Positions 18,613-28,155 of a stretch of DNA of 64,000 bases are shown in pieces (position 1 is the first letter of the stretch; every line of letters starts with the position of its first letter). The translations under genes and the position numbers were made by a program. The notes under the pieces are model-generated. The model ran no database searches. It saw only the letters and a list, made by a program, of their open reading frames with translations, and was not told the DNA's origin. This DNA is from Dehalogenimonas formicexedens (GTDB lineage Bacteria; Chloroflexota; Dehalococcoidia; Dehalococcoidales; Dehalococcoidaceae), in contig NZ_CP018258.1 of the NCBI RefSeq assembly GCF_001953175.1, positions 896,210-960,209 of the forward strand, read 5' to 3'.

Positions 18613-19008
18613 CTAGGACTTGCGCGAAAACTGTTCCGCGATGTCCCCTGCTACAGGCAACCTGAAGAGAGAACCCTGATACGCCTTTATCATCAGGACA
18701 ATCCACAAGACAAAGAACAAAACGGATAGGGCGACGTTAATGCTTGTGGCAACAGCGGAGAAAAACCATCCGCCGCGGACGGTATTGAACATAGCCCCGA
18801 TTATGCTCAGTCCGCCGAAGGTGACGACCGACTGAATGGCGTGGAATCTCACGAAACGGTTATCAGGTTCCAAGATGAGAAAAATGACGCCGGTAACCCA
18901 GGCTCCGGCATAGCATAACAGCCCGGCAATATTCTCCTGTAAGCCAGTCGAGGTCTTTTCCACGTTAGATCCTTTTATGCTGAAGGCTGGATTATCCCGG
19001 TAATACAA
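18613..19008 (-). CDS. DUF4870-like membrane protein
   Basis: A 131-residue protein with three or four hydrophobic segments. It has the pattern of small DUF4870/Tic20-like membrane proteins: LLCYAGAWVTGVIFLILEPDNRFVRFHA is split by the typical (N/K)-(R/K)-FVRFHA-QS turn, followed by FVLWIVLMIKAYQG. An in-frame GTG 15 codons in (VEKTSTG) is an equally possible start. Function unknown; probably in the cytoplasmic membrane. Confidence 0.75.
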   Translation of the reverse strand: MYYRDNPAFSIKGSNVEKTSTGLQENIAGLLCYAGAWVTGVIFLILEPDNRFVRFHAIQSVVTFGGLSIIGAMFNTVRGGWFFSAVATSINVALSVLFFVLWIVLMIKAYQGSLFRLPVAGDIAEQFSRKS

Positions 19009-19023
19009 GGATAATCAATGAAA

Positions 19024-20142
19024 TCAGCGGGACGCTTCCTGTTTCAATTGGATATAGTTCAACAGATCCGACCGGGAAATCAATCCCCGCAGTTGCCCCC
19101 CTGAGATGACCGGCAACTGGTTGAAGCCCTCACTCTGAAGCAGTTCCAGAGCCCTGGTCAAATCATCATCGGGAGCCACGGTTTTCACTGAAGCGGCGGG
19201 CGTCATAATTCGGTCGATGGTCTCCACCGGCCAATTTTCACGGGAGGAACGCTTGATGTCGGTCATGCTCACCAGACCCGACATCCGGCCGTCTTCCATC
19301 ACCGGCAATGCCCGCTGGCGGGAATCCAGCATGATAGATAATGCCTGTTCAATGGTAAGGTTCGGTTGCCCGGTTTTAATTTCCGGCTTGGCAATCTCGC
19401 GCACTTTCACACCTTTGAGCGTATCGAGCAAAACCGATTGCTGCAGACTGGCTGAAGCAGCCGAAGCGAGAAACCATCCGACAAAAGCGAGCCAAAGACC
19501 GCTGATGCTCAAGGTGAATGCCAGCGCGATGCCGCCGAAGATAAATATATAGGCTATGATCTGGCCGGTTGTGGCGGCGATCCTGGTGGCCTTCATTGCG
19601 TCGTGATTGATCGTCCACACGATGCTGCGAAAAACGCGGCCTCCGTCGAGCGGAAAGCCGGGCACCAGGTTGAAGGCGCCTAAAATCAGGTTGATTTGCC
19701 CAAGATAGACCATGACGGCGTTAAAAGCGGTTTTTGTCCCGGAACCGCCAGCCGCGAAATAGATGGCCAGAAAGATACCGCCCAGGATGAAACTGACTAC
19801 CGGTCCGGTGACCGCCATCCTGAATTCAGCGCCGGCACTCTCCGCCTCACGGGTGATATTGGAGGCGCCGCCGAAGATGAACAGCGTAATATCCTTTACC
19901 GGGATGCCGTTGCGGCGAGCCACGATGGAATGCCCGATCTCATGGGCGAGAACCGAAGCGAACAACGCGATGCTGGAAACGGCGCCCAGCAGCCAGTATT
20001 CCGCGGTGCTGCCATCCGGCAGCAGGGAAGGGAAATAGCCCGCAGCCAGGGACCAGGTTAGAAAAGCAAAGATCAGAAGCCAGGAAACGTGAATGCGTAC
20101 CTCTATACCCAGTATCCGTCCCAGTCTAAAAGAAGAACGCAT
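19024..20142 (-). CDS. Site-2 protease family (M50) metalloprotease with CBS domains
   Basis: A 372-residue intramembrane zinc protease. Several membrane helices carry the HExxH site (His67-Glu68..His71 in LAHEIGHSIVA) and the second metal motif in NLVPGFPLDGGRVFRS. A pair of CBS domains (about 245-370) follows, with ALPVMEDGRMSGLVSMTDI and QLPVISGGQLRGLISRSDLL. This is the Rip3-like class, in which CBS domains may sense adenine nucleotides. The substrate (often an anti-sigma factor) is not evident nearby. Confidence 0.93.
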   Translation of the reverse strand: MRSSFRLGRILGIEVRIHVSWLLIFAFLTWSLAAGYFPSLLPDGSTAEYWLLGAVSSIALFASVLAHEIGHSIVARRNGIPVKDITLFIFGGASNITREAESAGAEFRMAVTGPVVSFILGGIFLAIYFAAGGSGTKTAFNAVMVYLGQINLILGAFNLVPGFPLDGGRVFRSIVWTINHDAMKATRIAATTGQIIAYIFIFGGIALAFTLSISGLWLAFVGWFLASAASASLQQSVLLDTLKGVKVREIAKPEIKTGQPNLTIEQALSIMLDSRQRALPVMEDGRMSGLVSMTDIKRSSRENWPVETIDRIMTPAASVKTVAPDDDLTRALELLQSEGFNQLPVISGGQLRGLISRSDLLNYIQLKQEASR

Positions 20143-20168
20143 TTCGGGCCTCCTTGGCGCTCAGGTTT

Positions 20169-20984
20169 CTATTCTATGCACTCGATGGTGAACCGGTGGA
20201 CAAAAGCAGGCGCCACGACTTCGATAATTTCCCCGGCTGAATGTCCGATAATGGCTTTACCGATGGGAGAAGCCGGCGAAATCCGGCCCGTTTTCGGGTT
20301 TACTTCCCTGGTGGTAACCAGGGTGTAGACGGTTACAACGCCGGTTTTCTGGTCCCGCAGGGTGACCTTGTGGCCCAATTCGGCGGTGGCTCCGGCCAGG
20401 CATTCTTTCTGTTCACTGATTACGGCGTGCTTAAGCAAAGTTTCCAGTTCTTTGATCTTGCCATCTATCTTGGCTTTTTCTTCCCTGGCGGCGTGATAGG
20501 GGGCGTTTTCCTTAAGGTCTTTGTCGGCGGCGGCGCGCTTGATGTCCTCGATCACGTGAAAACGCCGCTCTTTCAACCCGGACAGTTCCTGCTGCATTGC
20601 CGTTTGTTTCTCCGGCGTCAGCACCAGCCGCTCCACTTCCGGCAATCTGACCGCCGCGGCAGCCTTAAGGCGCGAAGGAGACTTTTTAGCTTTGAGATGA
20701 ATTCCGTAGTTTGTTTCTGTCCAGCCCTTTTTGGCAGCGAATCCCAGGAATTCCCGTAGCGCTTTCATGCGCTCACCGCCATCCGCACCGGAGGGTTGAC
20801 CATCGGCGTATTCGCCCAGTTTAGGCGGCGAGAGGTTTTCGATCTGATTGCCGCCGCCGTACCAGCGTACAAAATTCATGATCGCCGGGGTCACGGCATC
20901 CCGCTTGGCGGGCGAAAGAGTCCCCAGGTAGGCTACCGCGGCATCGGCCAGATTTGATGGTAATTGAATTTCGTTCGGGGTCAT
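20169..20984 (-). CDS. GreA-type transcript cleavage factor with recombinase-like N-terminal domain
   Basis: A 271-residue protein, much longer than GreA (about 158). Residues ~10-100 follow the SAM-like core-binding domain of tyrosine recombinases: LSPAKRDAVTPAIMNFVRWY, ENLSPPKLGEY and RMKALREFLGFAAKKGW. Residues ~115-190 are the GreA coiled coil, with the acidic tip DLKENAPYHAAREEK that reaches the RNA polymerase active site. Residues ~205-270 are the FKBP-like domain (SPIGKAIIGHSAGEIIEV). The Gre half looks functional, so it should rescue backtracked polymerase; the N-terminal half may add DNA binding. The frame is continuous across the junction. Confidence 0.88.
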   Translation of the reverse strand: MTPNEIQLPSNLADAAVAYLGTLSPAKRDAVTPAIMNFVRWYGGGNQIENLSPPKLGEYADGQPSGADGGERMKALREFLGFAAKKGWTETNYGIHLKAKKSPSRLKAAAAVRLPEVERLVLTPEKQTAMQQELSGLKERRFHVIEDIKRAAADKDLKENAPYHAAREEKAKIDGKIKELETLLKHAVISEQKECLAGATAELGHKVTLRDQKTGVVTVYTLVTTREVNPKTGRISPASPIGKAIIGHSAGEIIEVVAPAFVHRFTIECIE

Positions 20985-21124
20985 CCATACCTCACATAAA
21001 AATATCGATTACTTAACAAACACTTTAGAATAATTCGGGTGTCGCCTTCAATTAAAAGTATATACTCAGCCTTCCCCTGGGACAAAACCAAACGTCTTGC
21101 ACGCAAAGGAAACGCAGACCCCGT

Positions 21125-21316
21125 TCATACATTGGCGAACACGTAAATTACGACCAGAACGGCGATAATCAGATATTCGGGCGCGTCCAAAAAAGGCGGC
21201 AGCCATTTCCGCTTCACCAGGGCGCGGATCGCCAGGCCAAGAAGAGCGGCCACAACCAAAGCAAAGGCCAGGAAAATGTGGTATTGGATGATGATGCTGG
21301 CGGCGCTAAGCACCAT
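21125..21316 (-). CDS. Small two-helix membrane protein
   Basis: A 63-residue product starting [15 protein letters not shown] from the ATG at 21316, with GGAG just upstream. An in-frame start at 21340 would overlap the upstream gene further. Two membrane helices (about 10-32 and 45-62) are joined by RALVKRKWLPPFLDAPE. It overlaps the end of the PrsW-like gene by 11 bases, implying coupling. Not recognised. Confidence 0.6.
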   Translation of the reverse strand: MVLSAASIIIQYHIFLAFALVVAALLGLAIRALVKRKWLPPFLDAPEYLIIAVLVVIYVFANV

Positions 21317-22094
21317 TGTTCTCCCGCTCAGCCTTTTCAAACTGGAAGAACAAAACGCTCATGGTGAAGATACTGATCAACATCAACAGGCCAGCCGTGG
21401 CGATGTCAGGAATATCCAGCTGGTTGGCGGCATCCCAGATGCCGTGAAGCACGGCCGCCAAAACAAAGATACCTAATATCTGAGCGGTATTGACCCTGCC
21501 GCGGGATCTCTGCAGCCAAAGAAAGACACAAATAAGCGCGGTCCATGCCGGGTGGCCGAACGGCGTGAAGAAACCCCGGGTAAGCATGGTATAGCCGACA
21601 TTGCCGCCGTCGGCGAGAACGATTAGCCCTTTACCGATGGTTTCCAGCACGGCGAAACCCATGCCGGAAGCCGCCCCGATCAAAATGCCGTCGGAAAGTT
21701 TTTTAAAGCGCCATTGATAGAAAAGTATCAGGGGAAAAATAATCTTGGCGGATTCCTCAATCACGCCCACAGAAAGATCGCCCCCCAGGGTTCTGGTGAC
21801 TCTAAGGTTGTATTCCAGAAAACCGGCGATGATCAGTCCGATAGCGCCGCCCACCATGAAGACATTCGCCAGGTCCCTGGCGGTGACGCCGCCGCGGTAA
21901 TCCAGGCGGTTGAATAGGAACACCATGACCGGAATTGGAACAGTACAAGTTCCGACCAAGATCAATACGGCAGCGGCAATGCGGTTATCGGTCTGGCTCC
22001 AGATCAAATAGGCGCCGATGGAAACAACCAGGAAAGCGAAAAACAGCCTCCTGGGATCGCGCAACAAGTCTTTGGCGGCCTTGATCACGCGCAC
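21306..22094 (-). CDS. PrsW-like intramembrane protease (CPBP/PrsW group)
   Basis: The product from the GTG at 22094 is 262 residues with about eight membrane helices. PrsW-type motifs are [10 protein letters not shown] (glutamate pair), [26 protein letters not shown] (His) and AVLHGIWDA (His). The open frame extends to 22244 but that part overlaps thiC. Two GTG codons at 22094 and 22088 sit over the thiC stop, with GGGGACG upstream of the first. The B. subtilis relative cleaves an anti-sigma factor; the substrate here is unknown. Confidence 0.8.
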   Translation of the reverse strand: MRVIKAAKDLLRDPRRLFFAFLVVSIGAYLIWSQTDNRIAAAVLILVGTCTVPIPVMVFLFNRLDYRGGVTARDLANVFMVGGAIGLIIAGFLEYNLRVTRTLGGDLSVGVIEESAKIIFPLILFYQWRFKKLSDGILIGAASGMGFAVLETIGKGLIVLADGGNVGYTMLTRGFFTPFGHPAWTALICVFLWLQRSRGRVNTAQILGIFVLAAVLHGIWDAANQLDIPDIATAGLLMLISIFTMSVLFFQFEKAERENNGA

Positions 22095-23386
22095 CGTCCA
22101 ACGGTCGTCCCCAGGTATTTTGAGGCTAGTTCCATGGCGCAAAACTCGCCGCACATGGTGCACGCGGAACCGGAAGTCTGATGGGCGCCGTGGCGCCGTT
22201 TGGATAACTCGGGATCGATGGAAAGTCCGGCCTGGGCTTCCCAATCCAGTTCCTTGCGGGCACGAGCCATCTTAAGATCCCAATCCCCTGCCCCTTTTAA
22301 CCCCTTGGCAATGTCGGCAGCATGCGCGGCGATGCGGGAAGCGATGACGCCTTGCTTGACATCCTCGACATCCGGAAGGGCCAGGTGTTCCGCCGGCGTC
22401 ACGTAACACAGGAAATCGGCGCCGTGCATCGCCGCCAAAGCTCCGCCGATGGCGGAGGTGATATGGTCGTAACCGGGCGCGATGTCGGTGACGAGCGGCC
22501 CCAGGACATAGAACGGCGCATTGCGGCAGACCGATTTCTGTAATTCAATGTTAGTCTGTATGCGGTTCAGCGGAACATGGCCGGGCCCCTCGACCATGAC
22601 CTGAACGCCGGCAGAACGGGCTCGGTCGACAAGTTCGCCCAGGGTCAATAGTTCCTCGATCTGGGCGCGGTCGGTGGCGTCGGCGAGGCAACCCGGTCTC
22701 AAGCCGTCGCCGAGGCTCAGGGTGACATCATATTCGGCGGCGATTTGAAGAAGCCGGTCGTATTGTTCGTACAGGGGATTTTCACGGCGGTGATAGGCCA
22801 TCCAGCCGGCCAGCAATGCGCCGCCACGCGACACGATGTCGGTGACCCGGCCTTGCTCCTTCAAGCGGCTGATGACGGCGCGGGTAACGCCGCAGTGCAC
22901 CGTGACAAAATCAACACCTTCTCGGGCATGATTTTCAATAACTTCAAATAGACCGTCGGCGGTCAGTTCCACGATGGAACCTCGGGTCATCCGGGCTGTC
23001 GCGCCCGCATCGTAAATCGGAACGGTACCCAGGGCTATCGAGCAACGTTCGAGGACTGCCTGTCTGATAGCGACTAGATCTCCCCCGGTCGAAAGGTCCA
23101 TGACCGCGTCAGCGCCGAAATCCTGGGCGACGGCGAGTTTCGCTAATTCATTTTCCAGGTCGACACAATCTGAGGAAGTGCCGATATTGGCGTTGACCTT
23201 GGTGCGCAGTCCCCAGCCGATACCGCACGGTTTCAAATGCCGGTGGTTGGGATTGGCTGGAATGACGACCGTCCCATCAGCCAAGCCCTCTCGGATGGTC
23301 TCCGGCGACAGTCCCTCGGCGGCGGCCACCGAGAGCATTTCGGGTGAAATAATACCCTTGCGGGCGAGTTGTAATTGTGTCGTCAT
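22085..23386 (-). CDS. thiC: Phosphomethylpyrimidine synthase (HMP-P synthase)
   Basis: A 433-residue radical-SAM enzyme that converts 5-aminoimidazole ribotide to HMP-phosphate, the pyrimidine branch of thiamine synthesis. It has the family motifs [19 protein letters not shown] and the C-terminal cluster motif [10 protein letters not shown], the CX2CX3C spacing of shorter anaerobic ThiC proteins rather than CX2CX4C. The paralogous 5-hydroxybenzimidazole synthase is similar, but a TPP riboswitch directly upstream argues for ThiC. The stop overlaps the PrsW-like start. Confidence 0.94.
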   Translation of the reverse strand: MTTQLQLARKGIISPEMLSVAAAEGLSPETIREGLADGTVVIPANPNHRHLKPCGIGWGLRTKVNANIGTSSDCVDLENELAKLAVAQDFGADAVMDLSTGGDLVAIRQAVLERCSIALGTVPIYDAGATARMTRGSIVELTADGLFEVIENHAREGVDFVTVHCGVTRAVISRLKEQGRVTDIVSRGGALLAGWMAYHRRENPLYEQYDRLLQIAAEYDVTLSLGDGLRPGCLADATDRAQIEELLTLGELVDRARSAGVQVMVEGPGHVPLNRIQTNIELQKSVCRNAPFYVLGPLVTDIAPGYDHITSAIGGALAAMHGADFLCYVTPAEHLALPDVEDVKQGVIASRIAAHAADIAKGLKGAGDWDLKMARARKELDWEAQAGLSIDPELSKRRHGAHQTSGSACTMCGEFCAMELASKYLGTTVGRCA

Positions 23387-23395
23387 TCAGCGGCA

Positions 23396-23479
23396 CCGCT
23401 TTCCTACGCTCGGATTATCGAGTTCAGGTGCCAGGGTTGTCCGATAGGTGGACTCTCAGCAGGCTCGCACCCCTAGCGG
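23396..23479 (-). ncRNA. TPP riboswitch (THI element)
   Basis: Read on the minus strand the element has CTAGGGGTGCG, GCTGAGAGT, ACCCTGGCACCTGAACT, CGATAATCCG and GCGTAGGAAAGCGG, matching the conserved thi-box order (AGGGG, CUGAGA, ACCC..GAACCUGA, GCGnAGGGA-like end). It ends 10 bases before the thiC ATG, so the 3' strand includes the likely ribosome site. This fits control of translation initiation by thiamine pyrophosphate. No T-run terminator is present. Confidence 0.93.
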
Positions 23480-23526
23480 TCTGGTTCGGTTAGCATAACA
23501 TAATCTCCAATGGCAGGACAAAAATT

Positions 23527-23534
23527 GCTATAAT
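23527..23534 (+). promoter_or_regulatory. Extended -10 promoter for rsmG
   Basis: TGCTATAAT with TATAAT at 23529-23534, only 7 bases before the ATG at 23542. Transcription would start at or next to the start codon, and no ribosome site fits between them. There is no recognisable -35 element. Confidence 0.6.
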
Positions 23535-23541
23535 CTGGGAC

Positions 23542-24258
23542 ATGATTCTACCCACCCTGAGAACCGGCGCCGAAGAACTGGGGTTACGTCTTTCCGAAGA
23601 GCAGTTCGGCCAATTTGAGAAGTATTTTCACCTGCTGGTTGAATGGAACGGGCGGTTCAACCTCACCGCCGTTACGGATTACACCGGGGTTCAAACCACG
23701 CATTTCCTGGATTCACTGAGCCTGGTCAAATCCGGGATCGATTTCGAAAGTCTCAAGGTAATCGACATCGGCGCCGGAGCGGGTTTCCCGGGCTTGCCTC
23801 TCAAAGTCGCGTTCCCCGCGATCAAGCTCATCCTGCTTGAGGCAACGGGGAAAAAGGCGGTCTTTTTGAAGGAAACGGCGGCAGCGCTGGGGTTGGAAGG
23901 AGTCACCGTGCTGAATGCCCGGGCTGAAGACGCCGCAAGGCAGCCTGATTACCGGGAAAGAATCGACCTGGCAGTCTCCCGCGCGGTGGCTTCACTGGAT
24001 ACTTTATGTGAACTGTGCCTGCCCTTCTGCCGGGTGGGGGCGACCTTCATAGCCATGAAAAAGGGCGAGATCGCCTCCGAGATCGAATACGCGAAAGCGG
24101 CCATTGAAACCCTCGGCGGGCGGCTTTACGAGGTAAAGGAAATCTCCCTGGCCGGCCTGCCCGACCCCCGACAACTGGTCATTATCGAGAAGATCAAACG
24201 CACCCCGCCGGAATACCCGAGGCGCAGCGGCATCCCGGCTAAAAATCCGCTGCGATAA
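23542..24258 (+). CDS. rsmG: 16S rRNA (guanine-527-N7)-methyltransferase
   Basis: A 238-residue SAM methyltransferase of the RsmG/GidB family, which modifies G527 of 16S rRNA. It shows YFHLLVEWNGRFNLTAV, HFLDSL, the SAM loop DIGAGAGFPGLPLKVAFP, and the RAVASLDTLCELCLPF region followed by FIAMKKGE. Full length. It heads a long plus-strand run to 30077. Confidence 0.95.
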   Translation: MILPTLRTGAEELGLRLSEEQFGQFEKYFHLLVEWNGRFNLTAVTDYTGVQTTHFLDSLSLVKSGIDFESLKVIDIGAGAGFPGLPLKVAFPAIKLILLEATGKKAVFLKETAAALGLEGVTVLNARAEDAARQPDYRERIDLAVSRAVASLDTLCELCLPFCRVGATFIAMKKGEIASEIEYAKAAIETLGGRLYEVKEISLAGLPDPRQLVIIEKIKRTPPEYPRRSGIPAKNPLR

Positions 24259-24321
24259 CGTTGCCCGTATATGCTGCGAATAGTAGAATAATCATTGAAT
24301 CTGCCTGCCGGGAGGCTGCAA

Positions 24322-25845
24322 TTGCCAAACCTTATCACCGACGACCTGGAAGCTCTCCTGGATACCCTCCCCGTTGAAATCCGCCGCCCTTTGAGCCTGC
24401 AACCTGATCTGAGCCAACTCGTGGAAGTGGTTATGGACCTGGGACGGGCGCCTGAAGGCCGGTTTGCCGAGCGAGAAGCAGTCTTACGAACCGAAGAGGT
24501 CACGGAAGCGGACCTTGAATACGTTATCGCCAGGGTAAGCGCCTTCGGGGCGGACAACCGGGCGGGGATAGAGAGAACGCTTCACCGGATTTCGGCTATC
24601 AGGAACCGTAAAGGCAAGGTCATCGGTCTGACATGCCGGGTTGGTCGGGCGGTCTTCGGCACCATAAAGATTATCGAGGATCTCATACAATCCGGTAAAA
24701 GCGTACTGCTCCTGGGGAGGCCGGGCGTGGGGAAGACGACGATGCTGCGGGAGGTGGCCCGGGTCCTGGCCGACGACCTGAAAAAGCGCGTGGTGATTGT
24801 AGACACCTCAAATGAGATTGCCGGCGACGGCGACATCCCCCACCCTGCCATCGGGCGGGCACGGCGGATGCAGGTGGCCATGCCGGACATGCAGCACGCG
24901 GTGATGATCGAAGCGGTGGAAAATCACATGCCGGAAGTCATCGTCATCGATGAAATCGGCACGGAGTTGGAGGCTCTGGCGGCGCGGACCATCGCCGAGC
25001 GGGGCGTTCAGCTGGTCGGCACAGCCCATGGCAACACGCTGGACAACCTGATGCAGAACCCGACCCTTTCCGACCTTATCGGCGGAATTCAGGCCGTCAC
25101 CCTGGGCGACGAGGAAGCCAGGCGGCGCGGCACCCAGAAAACGGTACTGGAACGCAAAGCCCCACCGACCTTTGATATCATAGTTGAAATCCAGGAGCGC
25201 GACACCGTAGCGGTACATTGCGATACTTCGGAGGCGGTGGACGCTCTCTTGCGGGGCAACGAGCTTGAAACTGAAATCCGATCGGTGGGCGAAGACGGTG
25301 AAGTCAAAACCACCCATGCCGCGCCGGAAGCGGTCCAGGCGGAAGGGCGGCGAAGAGCGGCGGCTCAGCCGGTGGCGGAAACCCCGAGCCTCTACCTGTT
25401 CGGCATCAACCGTTCCCGCCTGGAGCAGGTGGCGGAAGAGATGCACGTGAGGCTCAACATCACCGAGAAATTAGGTGAGGCGGGCATGCTGGTAACCTCC
25501 CGCAATTACTTCAGGCGCCGCCCGCAGCGCATCCGGGATGCCGAGGCTCATAATCTGCCTGTATACGTTCTCAAAAGCCACACTCCCGCCCAGTTCCGGC
25601 AGTTCCTGGGCATGCTCTCCCGTCATGAACCTGAGCAGGCTGAAGAATCCGGTGCGCTCAACCGGGCATTATTCGAAGCGGAAGAAGCGGTGCATCGCGT
25701 CAAGAGCGGCAGCGAACGGGTGGACCTGTCGCCACAGAGCGCTTACATCCGCCGGTTGCAGCACATGGTGGCGGAGCGGGCCAACCTGAAATCTGACAGC
25801 CAGGGCAACGAACCCAACCGCCGGGTCAGTATCTTCAAGGAGTAG
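24322..25845 (+). CDS. Ycf45-type AAA ATPase with C-terminal R3H domain
   Basis: A 507-residue protein from the TTG at 24322, chosen because GGGAGG lies 6 bases upstream; an upstream TTG at 24295 lacks a site. The ATPase part (about 100-270) has Walker [10 protein letters not shown], Walker B VIVIDEIG and a sensor region [10 protein letters not shown]. It resembles chloroplast/cyanobacterial Ycf45 and the SpoIIIAA-like group. The C-terminal ~60 residues form an R3H single-stranded nucleic-acid binding domain ([16 protein letters not shown] .. RRVSIF). The cellular role is not established. It stops 2 bases before tmk. Confidence 0.88.
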   Translation: MPNLITDDLEALLDTLPVEIRRPLSLQPDLSQLVEVVMDLGRAPEGRFAEREAVLRTEEVTEADLEYVIARVSAFGADNRAGIERTLHRISAIRNRKGKVIGLTCRVGRAVFGTIKIIEDLIQSGKSVLLLGRPGVGKTTMLREVARVLADDLKKRVVIVDTSNEIAGDGDIPHPAIGRARRMQVAMPDMQHAVMIEAVENHMPEVIVIDEIGTELEALAARTIAERGVQLVGTAHGNTLDNLMQNPTLSDLIGGIQAVTLGDEEARRRGTQKTVLERKAPPTFDIIVEIQERDTVAVHCDTSEAVDALLRGNELETEIRSVGEDGEVKTTHAAPEAVQAEGRRRAAAQPVAETPSLYLFGINRSRLEQVAEEMHVRLNITEKLGEAGMLVTSRNYFRRRPQRIRDAEAHNLPVYVLKSHTPAQFRQFLGMLSRHEPEQAEESGALNRALFEAEEAVHRVKSGSERVDLSPQSAYIRRLQHMVAERANLKSDSQGNEPNRRVSIFKE

Positions 25846-25847
25846 CG

Positions 25848-26483
25848 ATGTCATTGTTCGTAACTTTTGAGGGCGGCGAAGGATCCGGGAAGAGTACCCA
25901 GGCCGGGATACTGGCCGAACGCCTGGCTACGGCGGGACTTAAGGCCGTCTTGACCCATGAGCCCGGAGGCACCGGCCTGGGTGAAAAGATCACCCAGTTG
26001 CTCAAATGGAGTGAAGACGAACATATCTCGCCTTTGGCGGAAGTCATGTTATTCAACGCCTCGAGAGCCGAACTGGTCAGCCGGATCATCAAACCCGCCC
26101 TGGCATCCGGGAAGGTCGTTGTGTGCGACCGGTACGTAGACTCCACGCTGGTGTACCAGGGCTACGGCCGGGGTTTGACTGTTTCTACGGTAAAAGCCAT
26201 CAACTCCATGGCCGCCCAGGGTTTGATGCCGGAGATTACCTTTTTCCTCGACCTCCCGGTGGATGAAGGCGCGCGCCGGAAATTCGGCACCAAGGCCGAC
26301 CGCTTCGAAAGAGAAAGCACCGATTTCCACCGCCGCGTCCGAGACGGATATCGAGCGCTGGCGGCAACTGAGCCCTCACGTTGCGTGGTGATCGACGCAT
26401 TACTCCCCAAAGATGAGATCGCAAACATTATCTGGAACAAAACCCTGGCGGCGCTTGAACTCCGCGCCTCCATGATGCCATGA
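25848..26483 (+). CDS. tmk: Thymidylate kinase
   Basis: A 211-residue kinase that phosphorylates dTMP to dTDP. It has the P-loop FEGGEGSGKSTQAG, the DR(Y) motif in VVCDRYVDSTLVYQG and the downstream LDLPVDEGARR. The lid region RFERESTDFHRRVRDGYR is typical of bacterial Tmk. It overlaps mnmA by four bases (ATGA). Confidence 0.96.
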   Translation: MSLFVTFEGGEGSGKSTQAGILAERLATAGLKAVLTHEPGGTGLGEKITQLLKWSEDEHISPLAEVMLFNASRAELVSRIIKPALASGKVVVCDRYVDSTLVYQGYGRGLTVSTVKAINSMAAQGLMPEITFFLDLPVDEGARRKFGTKADRFERESTDFHRRVRDGYRALAATEPSRCVVIDALLPKDEIANIIWNKTLAALELRASMMP

Positions 26484-27517
26484 CCCGTTTCAGGGTAGCC
26501 GTCGCCATGAGCGGAGGCGTAGATTCCTCCGTTGCCGCGCTACGGCTTAAAGAAGCCGGCTATGACGTCAGCGGAGTTACCATGCGGCTCACCGGCTTAC
26601 CGAACAGCATCGCTCTTGCCGATTCCGCCTCGATCATCGCCGCCAAAATGGGAATCAGGCACTATATCTTCGACCTCACTCAACAGTTTCAAAAGGATGT
26701 AATCGACTATTTTTGCGAAGGATACCGGGCGGGCCGGACACCGAATCCGTGCATCATCTGCAATCAGCAGATAAAGTTCGGCGCTCTTTTAAAACTCGCC
26801 GAAACAATCGGCGCCACCTATCTGGCAACCGGTCACTACGCCAGAATCCAAAGCGACGAGACCGGATATCACATTTATAAAGCCACGGATCCACGGAAGG
26901 ACCAGTCATATTTCCTTTACCGGTTGAGCCAGGCTCAGCTTAGCCGGGTAATTCTGCCCCTTGGAGAGCTGGAAAAGGACCGCGTCCGCCAGATCGCCGC
27001 AGATGCCGCCATCCCCGTTCAAACAAACGAAAGTCAGGATATCTGTTTTCTTGAAAGCGGCGACTACCAATCGTTTTTGGAAAGCCGTTTTCCCATGGCG
27101 CCGGGAGAAATCATCGATACGCGGGGCGAAGTTGTCGGACGGCATCGAGGCATAGCCCGATACACTATCGGGCAGCGCCACGGACTTGATATCGTCGCTA
27201 ATTGCCCTCGATACGTCACACGTATCGACGCCGTGAGGAACCAAATCACCGTCGGTGACGAAAACGCGCTCTTTCAACACGAAGTCAGAATTGAAAACAT
27301 TCACTGGATCTCCGGGTCGTGGCCGGCGGACGTTTCCGGACTGTCGGCGAGGATCAGATACCGCATGCCGGATTCATGTGTCACATCCATAGAACCCGAT
27401 TCTCCGGATTCAGCCGTAATTGCCTTCGAAAAACCGGTGAGGGCGGTCACCCCGGGGCAATCGGCGGTCATATACCGGTGCGACGAGGTGCTGGGGGGTG
27501 GTATAATCACCGCCTGA
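26480..27517 (+). CDS. mnmA: tRNA-specific 2-thiouridylase
   Basis: A 345-residue enzyme that thiolates U34 of Lys, Glu and Gln tRNAs. It has the PP-loop SGGVDSS (residues 11-17), the catalytic Cys94 in NPCIICNQQIKFG, ATGHYARI, the KDQSYFLY motif and the second catalytic Cys189 in ESQDICFLESGDY. It is slightly short for the family but all active-site parts are present. A tRNA-Gln(TTG), a likely substrate, is encoded at 45293-45366. It overlaps rnhB as TGATG. Confidence 0.96.
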   Translation: MTRFRVAVAMSGGVDSSVAALRLKEAGYDVSGVTMRLTGLPNSIALADSASIIAAKMGIRHYIFDLTQQFQKDVIDYFCEGYRAGRTPNPCIICNQQIKFGALLKLAETIGATYLATGHYARIQSDETGYHIYKATDPRKDQSYFLYRLSQAQLSRVILPLGELEKDRVRQIAADAAIPVQTNESQDICFLESGDYQSFLESRFPMAPGEIIDTRGEVVGRHRGIARYTIGQRHGLDIVANCPRYVTRIDAVRNQITVGDENALFQHEVRIENIHWISGSWPADVSGLSARIRYRMPDSCVTSIEPDSPDSAVIAFEKPVRAVTPGQSAVIYRCDEVLGGGIITA

Positions 27518-28155
27518 TGCCGGGAAAGATGATCTGTCCAACTTTCAGAGAAGAAAACGCGCTCTATGACCGCGGACTGACTCTCATTGCCGGAGTGGAC
27601 GAGGCGGGGCGCGGCGCTCTAGCCGGCCCGGTAGTCGCCGGAGCGGTCATCCTGGCCCGACGCCGGAGATGCGGCTGGCTTAAAGACATCCGCGATTCGA
27701 AAATGCTGACGGCGGAAGCGCGCGAGGAACTCTACCGGGCTATTACTTCCGAAGCCGTCTCTTTCGGGGCGGGGATCGTTTCTCACATATACATCGACGA
27801 GAACGGCATCGCGCCCGCCACCAAGCTGGCGATGAAATTGGCGATAGAAGCCATGTCCTCCAAACCGCAGGCGTTGTTGATAGATTACCTGACATTGCCG
27901 TCGTTCAATCTGCCTCAAAAAGGCATTACCGACGGCGACGCGCTGTGCGTTTCTATCGCCTGCGCTTCAATCATCGCCAAGGTAACCCGCGACAGGTTGA
28001 TGCAGCGCCTGGATACCGAACATTGCGGCTACGGCCTGGGACAGCATAAAGGTTACTGCACACCTGAGCACATCCAGAGATTGAATAAGCTGGGACCGTC
28101 GCCCATTCACCGATATACCTTCGACCCGGTAAATTCGTTCAGGTCGCTACTTTGA
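27517..28155 (+). CDS. rnhB: Ribonuclease HII
   Basis: A 212-residue RNase HII that nicks at ribonucleotides in DNA. The start at 27517 overlaps the mnmA stop. The active-site acids appear in AGVDEAGRGALAGPV (Asp-Glu), IRDSKML, and ALLIDYLTLP. Conserved SIACASIIAKVTRDR and HCGYGLGQHKGYCTPEH follow. The plus-strand frame open from 27319 is only read-through over mnmA and is not used. Confidence 0.95.
   Translation: MPGKMICPTFREENALYDRGLTLIAGVDEAGRGALAGPVVAGAVILARRRRCGWLKDIRDSKMLTAEAREELYRAITSEAVSFGAGIVSHIYIDENGIAPATKLAMKLAIEAMSSKPQALLIDYLTLPSFNLPQKGITDGDALCVSIACASIIAKVTRDRLMQRLDTEHCGYGLGQHKGYCTPEHIQRLNKLGPSPIHRYTFDPVNSFRSLL

Noticed and set aside
24808-25446. 212-codon minus-strand frame opposite the R3H ATPase
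   Set aside because: Antisense shadow; His/Arg-rich composition typical of reversed GC-rich codons.
27319-27516. Upstream extension of rnhB over the mnmA 3' end
   Set aside because: RNase HII begins at 27517, where the start overlaps the mnmA stop; the extension is unrelated sequence.
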